NCBI RefSeq assembly: GCF_030064675.1
Contig: NZ_CP116413.1
Location: forward strand, 1-64,000
Direction of reading: 5' to 3'
DNA from: Crossiella sp. CA-258035
GTDB lineage: Bacteria; Actinomycetota; Actinomycetes; Mycobacteriales; Pseudonocardiaceae
Length of the DNA: 64,000 nt
Shown here in pieces: positions 13,866 to 22,531 of this stretch. How positions within the stretch are numbered: the first letter of the stretch is position 1; each line of letters begins with the position of its first letter. The notes beneath the pieces are model-generated. The model made no database searches. It was not told the origin of the DNA and worked only from the letters and a program-made list of their open reading frames with translations. A program made the position numbers and the translations under genes.

Positions 13866-13876
13866 TCGCGTCCGGC

Positions 13877-14416
13877 TCACTTCTGGCGCGCGGTCTCCGG
13901 GCGGTGCCCGTTGTCCGAGGGGCTGCCCACCGGGCGCTCCTCGCGGTCGCGCTCCTCTTCCTCGACCACCGGCTTGACCTCCTGTGGTCGCCGGGCGAGC
14001 ACCACCGCGGCGACCGCACCCGCGGCGCCGAGCAGCAGCACCGCGAACGGCCACTTGCGGCGCTTCGGCTTCGGGTCCAGCCGGGCGGCCAGGCGCTTCT
14101 TGGCCTTGCGGCCACGACGGCCGAGGTCCTTCTGCGCCTGCTTGGTCGCCTTGGCCAGCTCCTTGCGTGCCTTGCGGCCGCGCTTGCCGATCTCCTGGCT
14201 GAACTCCTCGGCCGTGCCGGCGACGCTGTGCGCCAGCTGCTGCGGCGTGAGCCCGCGCTTGGCCAGCTTCTTCTCCGCGCGCCGGCTCGCCCGCTTGGTG
14301 GCCTTGAGCCCTTCCGCGCCTGCGTGCTCGGCTCGCTTGCGCACCACGTGAATACCGGTGCCCAACGCGCGCCCGACTTGCTCTCCGGCTCTGGCCAGGG
14401 TCCTTACCTCGTCCAT
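13877..14416 (-). CDS. CwsA-position membrane protein
   Basis: A 179-residue protein with a highly basic, probably coiled N-terminal region (about 20-120, many Lys/Arg/Ala), one membrane segment (about 122-142, [22 protein letters not shown]) and an acidic tail. It lies on the minus strand between tRNA-Ala and ppiA, the place of Rv0008c (CwsA) in mycobacteria, which interacts with CrgA and Wag31 and affects cell-wall synthesis. Sequence resemblance to CwsA is limited to architecture, so the assignment rests mainly on synteny. It starts at ATG 14416. Confidence 0.6.
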   Translation of the reverse strand: MDEVRTLARAGEQVGRALGTGIHVVRKRAEHAGAEGLKATKRASRRAEKKLAKRGLTPQQLAHSVAGTAEEFSQEIGKRGRKARKELAKATKQAQKDLGRRGRKAKKRLAARLDPKPKRRKWPFAVLLLGAAGAVAAVVLARRPQEVKPVVEEEERDREERPVGSPSDNGHRPETARQK

Positions 14417-14509
14417 GCCTGCCTCCCGAGCGTGACGACGGCCTCGTCAACGCGTTACCCCATCCTGCCCCTTCTCACACGATCCCGCCGTGGATGGCAC
14501 CATGGGTCG

Positions 14510-15061
14510 GTGGCTGACAGCACTGAATCGCTCGTTGGGGCGACCGTGACCGCGACCCTGCACACCTCAGAAGGCGAGGTCAGGATCAAGCTGTTCCCGG
14601 ACTACGCGCCCAAGACGGTGAAGAACTTCGTCGGGCTTGCCGAGGGCAGCAAGCCTTACACCACCGAGAACGCCGCCGGGGAGCGCTCCGGCCCGTTCTA
14701 CGACGGTTCGGTGTTCCACCGGGTCATCGCCGGGTTCATGATCCAGGGCGGCGACCCGACCGGCACCGGCCGCGGCGGCCCCGGCTACACCTTCGCCGAC
14801 GAGTTCAACTCCGAGCTGCGCTTCGACCGGCCGTACCTGCTGGCCATGGCCAACGCGGGTCCCGGCACCAACGGCTCCCAGTTCTTCATCACCATGGGCC
14901 CGACCCCGCACCTGAACATGAAGCACACCATCTTCGGCGAGGTCGCCGACCAGGCGTCCCGTGCCGTGGTGGACACCATCGGGCAGGCCGAGACCGACCG
15001 GATGGACCGGCCGATCAAGGAGGTCGTCATCGAGCGCGTGACGGTCTCGGTCGAGCGCTGA
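14510..15061 (+). CDS. ppiA: Peptidyl-prolyl cis-trans isomerase, cyclophilin type
   Basis: Cytoplasmic cyclophilin that catalyses proline isomerisation during folding. It has 183 residues from a GTG at 14510 ([19 protein letters not shown]); the frame extends far upstream but only over sequence antisense to the neighbouring gene. Core motifs are [19 protein letters not shown] (with the catalytic Arg), [10 protein letters not shown] and HTIFGEV. There is no signal peptide. It holds the same place as mycobacterial ppiA (Rv0009). The rhomboid gene follows after 10 bp in the same direction and may be cotranscribed. Confidence 0.95.
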   Translation: MADSTESLVGATVTATLHTSEGEVRIKLFPDYAPKTVKNFVGLAEGSKPYTTENAAGERSGPFYDGSVFHRVIAGFMIQGGDPTGTGRGGPGYTFADEFNSELRFDRPYLLAMANAGPGTNGSQFFITMGPTPHLNMKHTIFGEVADQASRAVVDTIGQAETDRMDRPIKEVVIERVTVSVER

Positions 15062-15071
15062 GCCGGCGGCG

Positions 15072-15965
15072 ATGACCCCTCCGCACACGTTGCCCAGGTG
15101 CACACGGCACCAGGACCAGGAGACCGGGCTCAGCTGCACCCGCTGCGGCAAGCCCTACTGCTACCAGTGCCTCAGTGACGCGCCGGTCGGCAAGCAGTGC
15201 GTGGACTGTGTGGCCGAGGGCAAGCGGACCCAGCGCCGGGGCACCAACCTGGTCGGCAACGAGGACGAGCAGATTCGCCCGATCGTGACCCCGGTGCTGA
15301 TCGTGCTGAACGTAGCGCTCTTCGTGCTCACCGCGGTGCAGGCCGGCGGGGTGAACGACCTGCGGGAGTCCTGGGTCTACGACAACGGCTCGATGTGGCA
15401 GGTCGCGGTCGCCGGGGACCAGTGGTGGCGGCTGCTCACCAGTGAGTTCCTGCACGTGGCGCCGTGGCACCTCGCGGTCAACATGTTCTCGCTGTGGATG
15501 CTCGGCCAAGAGCTGGAGCCGATGTTCGGGCGGATCCGGTTCGCGGTGCTCTACCTGCTGTCCGGGATCGGCGCCTCGGTGGCGATCTTCCTGTTCTCCG
15601 ACAGCGCGGTCGGCGCCTCCGGTGCGATCTTCGGCCTGCTCGGCGCGGTGGTGATCGTGTTCATCCGGCGGCGGCAGAGCCTGCAGCCGCTGGCCATGGT
15701 GTTCGGGTTGAACGTGGTGTTCGGCCTGTTCATCGGCAACGTGTCCTGGGTCGGCCACGGCGGCGGCCTGGTCACCGGCGCGCTGATCGCGGCCGGGCTG
15801 ATCTACGTGCCGGTGGCGACCAGGAAGCTGTGGCAGACCATCAACGTGGTGGCGATCACGCTGGCCCTGGCCGGGCTGGCGATCTTCCAGTACTACGAGC
15901 TGCCCAGGTTCGAGTGCAGCCCGCCCGGCGAGCGCACCACCTGCGTGCTGGCCGAGCGGAACTAG
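15072..15965 (+). CDS. Rhomboid family intramembrane serine protease with N-terminal zinc finger
   Basis: Cleaves membrane-spanning substrates within the bilayer. It has 297 residues. The N-terminal 50 residues carry paired Cys/His (CTRHQDQETGLSCTRCGKPYC..CLS..CVDC), a B-box-like zinc-binding module. Six to seven membrane helices follow, with the catalytic Ser183 in GASGAIFG and the catalytic His229 in WVGHGGG. The WR motif region and the HVAPWHLAVNMFSLWMLG segment, with Asn in helix 2, are also typical. It is convergent with the PH-domain gene; their stops are adjacent (15965/15966). Substrates cannot be told from the sequence. Confidence 0.95.
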   Translation: MTPPHTLPRCTRHQDQETGLSCTRCGKPYCYQCLSDAPVGKQCVDCVAEGKRTQRRGTNLVGNEDEQIRPIVTPVLIVLNVALFVLTAVQAGGVNDLRESWVYDNGSMWQVAVAGDQWWRLLTSEFLHVAPWHLAVNMFSLWMLGQELEPMFGRIRFAVLYLLSGIGASVAIFLFSDSAVGASGAIFGLLGAVVIVFIRRRQSLQPLAMVFGLNVVFGLFIGNVSWVGHGGGLVTGALIAAGLIYVPVATRKLWQTINVVAITLALAGLAIFQYYELPRFECSPPGERTTCVLAERN

Positions 15966-16415
15966 TCAGGCGGGGCCGCGCAGTTCGGTGAGCTGCGCGG
16001 CCACCTCCTCGGGGTCCGCGCCCAGGTCGAGTCTGCCGAGCACGAACAGGCGCTCCGCCTCGCCCTGGGTGGTCTCGATCTCCAGCACCGCGACCCGGCG
16101 GCCCAGCCGCTGGGTGTGCACGAGCCTGGTGCCGACCTCGGCCCACGGCCACTGCTGGGTCCGGAACAGGCCACGCAGGGTCAACCCCATCGGGCTGGCG
16201 ACCAGCCTCGGCCGGGCGATGGTGCCGAACAGCGCGGCGAAGCCCAGGACCAGGGCGGCGACCGCGGCGATCACCCGGCCCGCGGGATCGGTGGTGATGG
16301 TCAGCCAGACCGCGGCGAGCGCGGCGAAGGTCCAGCCGACGGCCACCAGGGCGGGGTTCGCTGACCAGGCAATTTGCCGACTCTGGCCCGTTGACCAGGG
16401 CATCTGCTCGTTCAC
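15966..16415 (-). CDS. PH-domain (DUF2581-like) membrane protein
   Basis: A 149-residue protein with two membrane segments (about 22-42 and 46-66) followed by a bacterial PH-type beta domain (RPRLVASPMGLTLRGLFRTQQWPWAEVG..RRVAVLEIET). Its location between ppiA and crgA on the minus strand matches Rv0010c of mycobacteria. Proteins of this type are common in actinobacteria and have no firm function. It ends next to the rhomboid gene, with no intergenic base. Confidence 0.8.
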   Translation of the reverse strand: MNEQMPWSTGQSRQIAWSANPALVAVGWTFAALAAVWLTITTDPAGRVIAAVAALVLGFAALFGTIARPRLVASPMGLTLRGLFRTQQWPWAEVGTRLVHTQRLGRRVAVLEIETTQGEAERLFVLGRLDLGADPEEVAAQLTELRGPA

Positions 16416-16522
16416 CCGTCCAGCTTGCCCGGTTGAGGGCGTTCCGTCTGCCCCGTTGCGCCCAGCGGTACAACCACATCATGTTGTGTGCCCCCGGCTC
16501 CGGGGACCGGCTATGGGGTGCC

Positions 16523-16555
16523 TGTGGAAAAAGTTATCCACAGGAGTTGTCCCCA
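16523..16555. promoter_or_regulatory. DnaA-box cluster between PH-domain gene and crgA
   Basis: TGTGGAAAA (16523-16531) faces the perfect box TTATCCACA (16534-16542), and TTGTCCCCA follows at 16547-16555. The first two form an inverted repeat, CCTGTGGA (16521-16528) with TCCACAGG (16537-16544). It lies upstream of the minus-strand PH-domain gene (start 16415). A DnaA-binding function is inferred. Confidence 0.5.
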
Positions 16556-16618
16556 CTGGGGATGACTTACATCCGTGTGGTTCAGTGACCCTCCGCCAAA
16601 CGGGGGGTGAACGTGGCA

Positions 16619-16647
16619 CGGCCCGGACGTGTGGTTCGTCCGGGCCG
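16619..16647 (-). terminator. Terminator of crgA
   Basis: A perfect 11-bp stem (16619-16629 with 16637-16647) with a 7-nt loop lies 24 bp past the end of crgA in its direction of transcription. Confidence 0.75.
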
Positions 16648-16671
16648 CGATACGTACCGTGTTTGTGCTGG

Positions 16672-16938
16672 TCAGCGCCAGCGCATGGTCATCAGCAGAC
16701 CAGTGATCATCAGCGCGAAGCCGACCGCGAAGTTCCACGAGCCGAGGTCGGCCATGAACTGGATGTCCTGGCCCGCGAGGTAGTACACGACCAGCCAGGC
16801 CAGCCCGAGCAGCATCACCAGCAGCATCACCGTGATGTAGATCGGGTGTGAGGGCCCCTTGGCCTTCAGCTTGACCGGCGTGCGCCGGTCCGGCGGCGGC
16901 GTGTAGACGTCCTTCTTGCGGACCTTGGACTTCGGCAT
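16672..16938 (-). CDS. crgA: Cell division protein CrgA
   Basis: Small membrane protein of the actinobacterial divisome and elongation interface; it binds FtsZ, FtsI and PBPs in mycobacteria and delays septation in Streptomyces. It has 88 residues from ATG 16938 ([23 protein letters not shown]), preceded by GCGAGGACAG on the minus strand. Two membrane helices (about 33-53 and 64-84) are joined by a short periplasmic loop, the standard CrgA layout. The frame is open 49 codons further upstream without homology. The place beside a DUF881 gene is conserved. Confidence 0.96.
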   Translation of the reverse strand: MPKSKVRKKDVYTPPPDRRTPVKLKAKGPSHPIYITVMLLVMLLGLAWLVVYYLAGQDIQFMADLGSWNFAVGFALMITGLLMTMRWR

Positions 16939-17109
16939 TCTGTCCTCGCCTGACGTTGGATCCGATGGCTGTGTCTGTTCGCGGAGCGCGTTCGGCACAG
17001 CGAAAACGAAACTCCGGCCCGACGAACACGTTAACGTAGCCGAAGAGAGCAGAGGAGAGGCAACTTGCCCCTGCTTACCCCACATTTGGCGTAGGAGAGG
17101 ATCTCAGGC

Positions 17110-17844
17110 GTGCGGAGGCTCAACGGCTGGCGGGTGGCCGCGCCGGTGATGTGCCTGGTCGCGGGCCTGATCTTCGCGGTCAGCCACAACGTGGCCGACG
17201 GCCACGACCTGCGCGGCGGCCGCAACACCGAGCTGCACGGCCTGGTCCGCGACGCCGAGGGCCGGGTGCACGAGGCCGAAGCCGCCCTCGGTCGCCTGCG
17301 CACCGACCTGGAGGCGCTGGAACGCGGCGCGGCAGGCTCCGACCAGCGGGTGGAGAAGGCCCGCGGCACCGCGGCGGGCCTGGCGAACCCGGCGGGCCTG
17401 AACCCACTGCGTGGTCCCGGCCTGGTGGTGACCATCAGCGACGCGCCGAGAGGTCCGGACGGCCGGTACCCGGCGGATGTCCCGGTGGACGCGCTCGTGG
17501 TGCACCAGAAGGACCTGCAGAGCCTGCTCAACGCGCTGTGGGCCGGTGGCGCGGAGGCGGTGGCGGTGGCGGACCAGCGACTGGTCAGCACCTCGGCGGT
17601 CCGCTGCATCGGCAACACCCTGTTGCTGCACGGCCGCACCTACTCCCCGCCGTATGTGATCAGCGCCATCGGCGACCCAGACAAGCTGAACTCCGCTTTG
17701 GACGCCGCGGACGGCGTGCGAATCTTCCGGCAGTACGCCCAGAGCTACGGACTCGGCTACCGGGTCCAGCGGCCCGACGTGGTGCGCGTGCCGGGCTACG
17801 GCGGCGCGTTACGACTGGACAAGGCACAGGAGGTGCCCCGATGA
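17110..17844 (+). CDS. DUF881 family exported/membrane-anchored protein
   Basis: A 244-residue protein with an N-terminal membrane anchor (about 8-24, VAAPVMCLVAGLIFAVS), a coiled-coil stretch (about 45-80) and the DUF881 domain (LNPLRGPGLVVTISDAP..VVHQKDLQSLLNALWAGGAEAVAVADQRL). It corresponds to Rv0012. DUF881 proteins are widespread in Gram-positive bacteria near division and cell-wall genes, and their function is unclear. It starts at GTG 17110 with GGAGAGGA upstream. Its stop overlaps the sortase ATG by four bases. Confidence 0.88.
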   Translation: MRRLNGWRVAAPVMCLVAGLIFAVSHNVADGHDLRGGRNTELHGLVRDAEGRVHEAEAALGRLRTDLEALERGAAGSDQRVEKARGTAAGLANPAGLNPLRGPGLVVTISDAPRGPDGRYPADVPVDALVVHQKDLQSLLNALWAGGAEAVAVADQRLVSTSAVRCIGNTLLLHGRTYSPPYVISAIGDPDKLNSALDAADGVRIFRQYAQSYGLGYRVQRPDVVRVPGYGGALRLDKAQEVPR

Positions 17845-19589
17845 CCGACCCCCGCACTCCGCAGCCGGAGGACGGCACCGAGGCCACCCAGGAGATCCAC
17901 CAGCGGCAGGCCAGGGCGCAGCAGCCCCCGCCGCCGCAGGAGCAGTGGTGGTCCGAGCCCGGCGCCGAGCAGCGCCCCGTGCCGCCGAGGCCGGCGCCCC
18001 GGCGCGGGGAACCGCCCCAGGTGTGGACCCCGCCGGACGAGGCCCCGCCCCGGCCCGAGCCGCCGCGCGCGGAAGCACAGCGCCCGGAAGCACAGCGTGC
18101 CGAGCCGCCGCGCTTTGAACCGCCGCGCCCGGACTTCCCGCAGGACGCCCGCCCCCAGGGGCAGCCGCACCACGACATCCGCCCGCCGCACGTGCCGGGC
18201 GAACCGCCGTTCGACCCCCGGCCGCCGTTCGAGCCGCGCTTCGAGCCAGAGCCGCTCCGGGACCCCCGTGCCCAGGGCGAGCCGCCGTTCGCTCCGCCGC
18301 CCGGCGATCCGCGTGCGCTGGCCGAGCCGCCCTTCGAGCCGCAGCCGCCGTTCGAGGCCAGGCCGCCGCGCGATCCTCGCGCGCAGGGCGAGGTGCCCCC
18401 GCGTCCGCCGGTGGATCCGCGTGGCCAGGGTGAGCCGCCGCGCCGTCCTGAGCCGCCGATGCCGCCGCGTGGTCAGCGTCCGCCCGTGCCGCCGGGGCCG
18501 CCGCCCTCGGCCACCGAGCAGACGCAGCTGATCCCGCCGATCCGGTCCGACGCGCCGCCCACTCCGCCGAGGGCCGCGCCGCCGCTCGCGCCGGAGGAGC
18601 TCACCGTGCCGATTCCGCGCATTCCCGCGCGGCCGCGGCTGGATGAGCAGGAGACCGAGCTCATTCCGCGGATCGACGACTACGACCAGTACCAGGACCT
18701 CGCCGAGCTGGAGCCCGAGCCCGAACCGGAGACGCCTGCCGGGGCGGTCGAGGTGCCGGAGCCGCGGCGGGAGACCGGGCGGGTGGTGGTGCGGACCTTC
18801 GGTGAGTTGCTGATCACCGCGGGGCTGGTGGTGCTGCTGTTCGTGGTCTACGAGGTCTACGTGACCGACTGGCTCTCCGCCGGCAAGCAGGCCAACGCGA
18901 CCTCCGCGATGGACGACCGGTGGAAGAACCCCAGCGTGGTCAACAACAACGAGCCGCAGCGGACCAACCAGTTCGAGGTCGGTGACGGCGAGGGCTTCGC
19001 CAAGGTCTACATCCCGGCGTTCGGGCCGGACTACGTCTACACCGTGCTGGAAGGCACCACCGACCAGATCCTCGAGGTCGGGCCCGGTCACTACAAGGGC
19101 ACCGCCTACCCGGGGCAGCCGGGCAACTTCGCGGTCGCCGGGCACCGGGTGGGCAAGGGCGCGCCGTTCAACGACATCGATCTGCTGGAGTCCTGCGACG
19201 CGATCCTGGTGGAGACCCAGACCGACTGGTTCGTCTACCGGATGCTGCCCAAGACCGACGAGGTCAAGGACTGGGCCAAGGGCAAGGGCGCGGACGGCAA
19301 GTGCAAGGGGGTCGCGCCGCAGGGCAAGGGCGGCAAGGACGACCCGTACGCCAAGACCGTCGGCCAGGAGATCGTGCGGCCGGAGCAGGGCGAGGTCATC
19401 GCGCCGGTGCCGTGGCGGGCGAACAACGCCGTGCCCAAGGACAAGCAGGCCAAGCTGATCACGCTCACCACCTGCCACCCCCGGTTCTCCGCGCGGCAGC
19501 GACTCATCGTGCACGGCGTCCTGGTCCGCACCCAGCCGAAGGACCCGAAGGATCCCAAGGCCGTGCCAGCCGAGTTCCAGACCGGCTGA
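17841..19589 (+). CDS. Class E sortase with long proline-rich cytoplasmic region
   Basis: Cysteine transpeptidase predicted to anchor LAxTG-type proteins to the cell wall. It has 582 residues. The first roughly 310 are disordered, Pro/Arg/Glu-rich and built in part from degenerate units of the form DPRxQGEPPF. One membrane helix (about 317-338) leads to the sortase domain, with the catalytic His near 435 (FAVAGHRVG), the catalytic Cys near 544 (TLTTCHPRFS) and Arg in ARQRL. Class E enzymes usually have 200-300 residues, so the N-terminal tail is long. ATG 17841 overlaps the DUF881 stop, showing coupling. Confidence 0.9.
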   Translation: MTDPRTPQPEDGTEATQEIHQRQARAQQPPPPQEQWWSEPGAEQRPVPPRPAPRRGEPPQVWTPPDEAPPRPEPPRAEAQRPEAQRAEPPRFEPPRPDFPQDARPQGQPHHDIRPPHVPGEPPFDPRPPFEPRFEPEPLRDPRAQGEPPFAPPPGDPRALAEPPFEPQPPFEARPPRDPRAQGEVPPRPPVDPRGQGEPPRRPEPPMPPRGQRPPVPPGPPPSATEQTQLIPPIRSDAPPTPPRAAPPLAPEELTVPIPRIPARPRLDEQETELIPRIDDYDQYQDLAELEPEPEPETPAGAVEVPEPRRETGRVVVRTFGELLITAGLVVLLFVVYEVYVTDWLSAGKQANATSAMDDRWKNPSVVNNNEPQRTNQFEVGDGEGFAKVYIPAFGPDYVYTVLEGTTDQILEVGPGHYKGTAYPGQPGNFAVAGHRVGKGAPFNDIDLLESCDAILVETQTDWFVYRMLPKTDEVKDWAKGKGADGKCKGVAPQGKGGKDDPYAKTVGQEIVRPEQGEVIAPVPWRANNAVPKDKQAKLITLTTCHPRFSARQRLIVHGVLVRTQPKDPKDPKAVPAEFQTG

Positions 19590-19605
19590 AAGGTACGGTT
19601 GGCTC

Positions 19606-19764
19606 GTGTACAGCTGGATCTGGCGGCACCTGCCAGGGCCGTTGCCGCTGCGGATGCTGCTGGCGGCGGTCCTGATCCTGGGCGTGGTCGCACTGCTGCT
19701 GTTCGTGGTGTTCCCGTGGATCGAGCCGATGCTGCCGTTCAACCAGGTCACCACCGGCCAGTGA
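19606..19764 (+). CDS. Small conserved membrane protein
   Basis: A 52-residue peptide from GTG 19606 (VYSWIWRHLPGPLPLRML) to TGA 19764. It has one membrane helix (about 16-37, MLLAAVLILGVVALLLFVVFPW) followed by IEPMLPFNQVTTGQ. Very similar small proteins with the W-RHLPGP and FPWxEPxxPF motifs precede pabA in many actinobacteria (recalled from family knowledge). It follows the sortase by 16 bp and lies 32 bp before pabA, so it is probably in the same operon. The function is unknown. Confidence 0.85.
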   Translation: MYSWIWRHLPGPLPLRMLLAAVLILGVVALLLFVVFPWIEPMLPFNQVTTGQ

Positions 19765-19796
19765 TTCGTCCTCGACACGCGCCGTAAGCTGGCCGG

Positions 19797-20435
19797 GTGC
19801 GGGTACTCGTCGTCGACAACTACGACAGCTTCGTCTACAACCTGGTCCAGTACCTGGCCCAGCTGGGGGCCGAGTGCGTCGTGCGACGCAACGACTCGGT
19901 CGAGCTGGCCGAGGTGGACTCGGTGGACGGCGTGCTGCTCAGTCCAGGACCGGGCACCCCGGAGCGGGCCGGTCGCACCATCGAGGTCATCCGGCGCTGC
20001 GCCGAGCTGGCCAAGCCCGCGCTCGGCGTGTGCCTCGGCCACCAGGCAATGGGCGTGGCCTGGGGCGCGACCGTGGACCGGGCGCCGGAGCTGCTGCACG
20101 GCAAGACCAGCCAGGTGCACCACAACGGCACCGGCGTGCTGGCCGGGCTGCCCGACCCGTTCACCGCGACCCGCTACCACTCGCTGACCGTGCTGGCCGA
20201 GACCGTGCCCGCCGAGTTCGAGGTCACCGGGCGCACCGAGTCCGGCGTGGTGATGGCCATGCGGCACCGCGAGCTGCCCATCCACGGCGTGCAGTTCCAC
20301 CCCGAGTCGGTGCTCACCGACGGCGGCCACCGGATGCTGGCCAACTGGCTGGCCATCGCTGGGCACCCGGTGCCGGAGCCCACCGTCGCCGCCCTGGAGA
20401 AGGGCATGCGCGAGCTGGCCGCCGCGGCCCGCTGA
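19797..20435 (+). CDS. pabA: Aminodeoxychorismate/anthranilate synthase glutamine amidotransferase subunit
   Basis: Class I glutamine amidotransferase supplying ammonia for p-aminobenzoate (folate) and possibly anthranilate (tryptophan) synthesis. It has 212 residues from GTG 19797 (RVLVVDNYDSFVYNLVQYLAQLG). The catalytic Cys79 lies in GVCLGHQAMG, and the His and Glu in GVQFHPESVLT. The gene stands alone without its synthase partner, at the trpG/pabA location of the mycobacterial origin region. It ends at a strong terminator shared with convergent pknB. Confidence 0.95.
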   Translation: MRVLVVDNYDSFVYNLVQYLAQLGAECVVRRNDSVELAEVDSVDGVLLSPGPGTPERAGRTIEVIRRCAELAKPALGVCLGHQAMGVAWGATVDRAPELLHGKTSQVHHNGTGVLAGLPDPFTATRYHSLTVLAETVPAEFEVTGRTESGVVMAMRHRELPIHGVQFHPESVLTDGGHRMLANWLAIAGHPVPEPTVAALEKGMRELAAAAR

Positions 20436-20452
20436 ACCCCAGCTGACGCACG

Positions 20453-20486
20453 AAGGCCCGGCTCCCGCGAAGGGGAGCCGGGCCTT
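20453..20486. terminator. Bidirectional terminator between pabA and pknB
   Basis: A perfect 14-bp stem (20453-20466 with 20473-20486) with a 6-nt loop lies 17 bp after pabA and 14 bp from the end of the minus-strand pknB operon. Confidence 0.93.
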
Positions 20487-20500
20487 GTCGCTGGTACCGC

Positions 20501-22465
20501 TCAGCCGCCGGTCTTGGGTGTGGTGCTGGTCGGCGGGGTGCCACCGCCGCCGATCCGGGTGACCACCTGGATCTGGATCGTCTGGGTCTTGGTCACCCCG
20601 TCGCCTGCCACCGGCTTGGAGTCGGTGATCTTGCCGAACTCGCTGAGGCTGCCGCTCACCTCGGCCTTGCTGAAGCTGCCGGTCCAGCCGAACTCCTGCA
20701 GCTTCGAGCGGGCCTCGGTCTCGGTCATGCCCTCGATGTTGGGCATGGTGAACTGGTCGTTCTTGGAGATGGTCAGCGTCACCGTGGTGCCGGGCCGCAC
20801 CGAGCTGCCGCCACTCGGGGTCTGCGCGACCACCTCGTCCTTCGGCTTGGACGAGCTGGTCTCCTTGGTCTCCACCTTCAGGCCGAGGCTCTCCAGGTTG
20901 TTGCGCGCGGCGTTCACCGACTGGCCGATCACGTTGAGCACGCTGACCTTGTCCTGCGCCCTGCCGACCGTGATGGTGACCAGCGAGTCCTTGGCCGCCT
21001 TGGTGTTGGCCGAGGGGTTCTGCGACTGGACCTTGCCGACCTGTTTGTTGTCGTCGACCGGTTCCTCGTTCTTGTTCGCGCTGAGCTTGAGCCCGGCCTG
21101 GGTGAGCAGCCGCTCGGCCTCGTCGGCGGTCTTGCCCTTGAGGTCGGGGACGGTGACCTCCTCCGGGCCAGCGCCGATGGTCAGCGTGATCTCCGCGTCC
21201 TTCGCGGCCTGCTGGCCCTCGCCGGGAGACACCGAGATCACCTTGTCCAGCTGGTCCGGCGTGGAGGCGATCCGCTTGGCGCTGGGCACCTTGCTGAACC
21301 CGGCGTTGGCGATGTCCTGCCTGGCCACCTCGGCGGTCTTGCCGACCACCTTCGGGATGCTCAGCGTGTCGCTGGTCCCGTTGGAGTTGGTGCCGAAGAG
21401 GTTGCCCAGCAGGAAGGCGAGCAGGATCAGCAGCGCGACGCCGAGCGCGACCGCGACCGCGATGAACGCGGTGCGCCGCCGCTTGGCCTTGCGCTCCTCC
21501 TCCTCGTCATCGTCGTCGTCCAGCGCCTCGGGCCGGTGCTTGCCCTGCATCACCTGGGTGGCGCCGCCGGAACCGACGATCTGGGTGCGCTCGTCCTCCG
21601 ACATCACCATCGGCGCCAGCGGCCGCTGCCCGGAGAGCACCCGCACCAGGTCGCCGCGCATCTCGCCGGCGGACTGGTAGCGGTTGGCCGGGTTCTTGCT
21701 CATCGCCTTGAGCACGATGGCGTCCAGCACCGCGGGCACCTGCGGGTTGACCTGCGACGGCGGCTTCGGGTCCTCGCGCACGTGCTGGTAGGCCACGGCG
21801 ACCGGGGAGTCACCGGTGAACGGCGGCTCGCCGGTCATCAGCTCGAAGAGCACGCAGCCGGTGGCGTAGACGTCGCTGCGCGCGTCCACCGCCTCGCCGC
21901 GGGCCTGCTCCGGCGAGAGGTACTGGGCGGTTCCTATCACCGCCGCGGTCTGGGTGACCGCGGCCTGGCCGTCGTGCACGGCGCGGGCGATGCCGAAGTC
22001 CATCACCTTCACGGCGCCGGACTTGGTGATCATCACGTTGGCCGGCTTGACGTCCCGGTGCACGATGCCGTGCCGGTGGCTGAAGTCCAGCGCCGCGCAG
22101 ACGTCGGCCATGACCTCCATGGCGCGCCGGGCGGGCAGCGGGCCCTCGGTCTTGACGATGTCGCGCAGGGTCTTGCCGTCGACGAACTCCATCACGATGT
22201 ACGGCAGCGGGCCGTACTCGGTCTGCGTCTCGCCGGTGTCGTACACGGCGACGATCGCGGGATGGTTCAGGGAGGCGGCGTTCTGCGCTTCCCGGCGGAA
22301 GCGCAGCTGGAACTGCGGGTCGCGGGCGAGATCGGCGCGCAGCACCTTGACCGCCACGTCGCGACCCAGACGAACGTCCCGGCCCTTGTGGACCTCGGAC
22401 ATACCGCCATAGCCGAGCGTCTCGCCCAGCTCGTAGCGGTTGGAGAGCAGTCGCGGAGTGCTCAT
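20501..22465 (-). CDS. pknB: Serine/threonine kinase PknB with four PASTA domains
   Basis: Membrane Ser/Thr kinase that senses peptidoglycan fragments or lipid II and controls growth. It has 654 residues. The kinase domain (about 10-275) has Lys40 in VAVKVL, HRDVKPAN with catalytic Asp138, DFG Asp156, and an activation loop with Thr171 and Thr173 exactly as in Mycobacterium tuberculosis PknB. An acidic then basic juxtamembrane segment leads to the membrane helix (about 332-357). Four PASTA repeats occupy about 372-640, and a Pro/Thr tail ends the protein. It is the last gene of the seven-gene operon and its terminator is at 20453. Confidence 0.97.
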   Translation of the reverse strand: MSTPRLLSNRYELGETLGYGGMSEVHKGRDVRLGRDVAVKVLRADLARDPQFQLRFRREAQNAASLNHPAIVAVYDTGETQTEYGPLPYIVMEFVDGKTLRDIVKTEGPLPARRAMEVMADVCAALDFSHRHGIVHRDVKPANVMITKSGAVKVMDFGIARAVHDGQAAVTQTAAVIGTAQYLSPEQARGEAVDARSDVYATGCVLFELMTGEPPFTGDSPVAVAYQHVREDPKPPSQVNPQVPAVLDAIVLKAMSKNPANRYQSAGEMRGDLVRVLSGQRPLAPMVMSEDERTQIVGSGGATQVMQGKHRPEALDDDDDEEEERKAKRRRTAFIAVAVALGVALLILLAFLLGNLFGTNSNGTSDTLSIPKVVGKTAEVARQDIANAGFSKVPSAKRIASTPDQLDKVISVSPGEGQQAAKDAEITLTIGAGPEEVTVPDLKGKTADEAERLLTQAGLKLSANKNEEPVDDNKQVGKVQSQNPSANTKAAKDSLVTITVGRAQDKVSVLNVIGQSVNAARNNLESLGLKVETKETSSSKPKDEVVAQTPSGGSSVRPGTTVTLTISKNDQFTMPNIEGMTETEARSKLQEFGWTGSFSKAEVSGSLSEFGKITDSKPVAGDGVTKTQTIQIQVVTRIGGGGTPPTSTTPKTGG

Positions 22466-22531
22466 CGGTGCCTTGTCCCGCTCCTCGTCGACGGTGGTCT
22501 GTTCATGTCTCTCAGCTGCCGTGTCCGCACG

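Noticed and set aside
17796-20366. 856-codon minus-strand frame across sortase and pabA
   Set aside because: Antisense shadow with Arg/His-rich product and no start signal.
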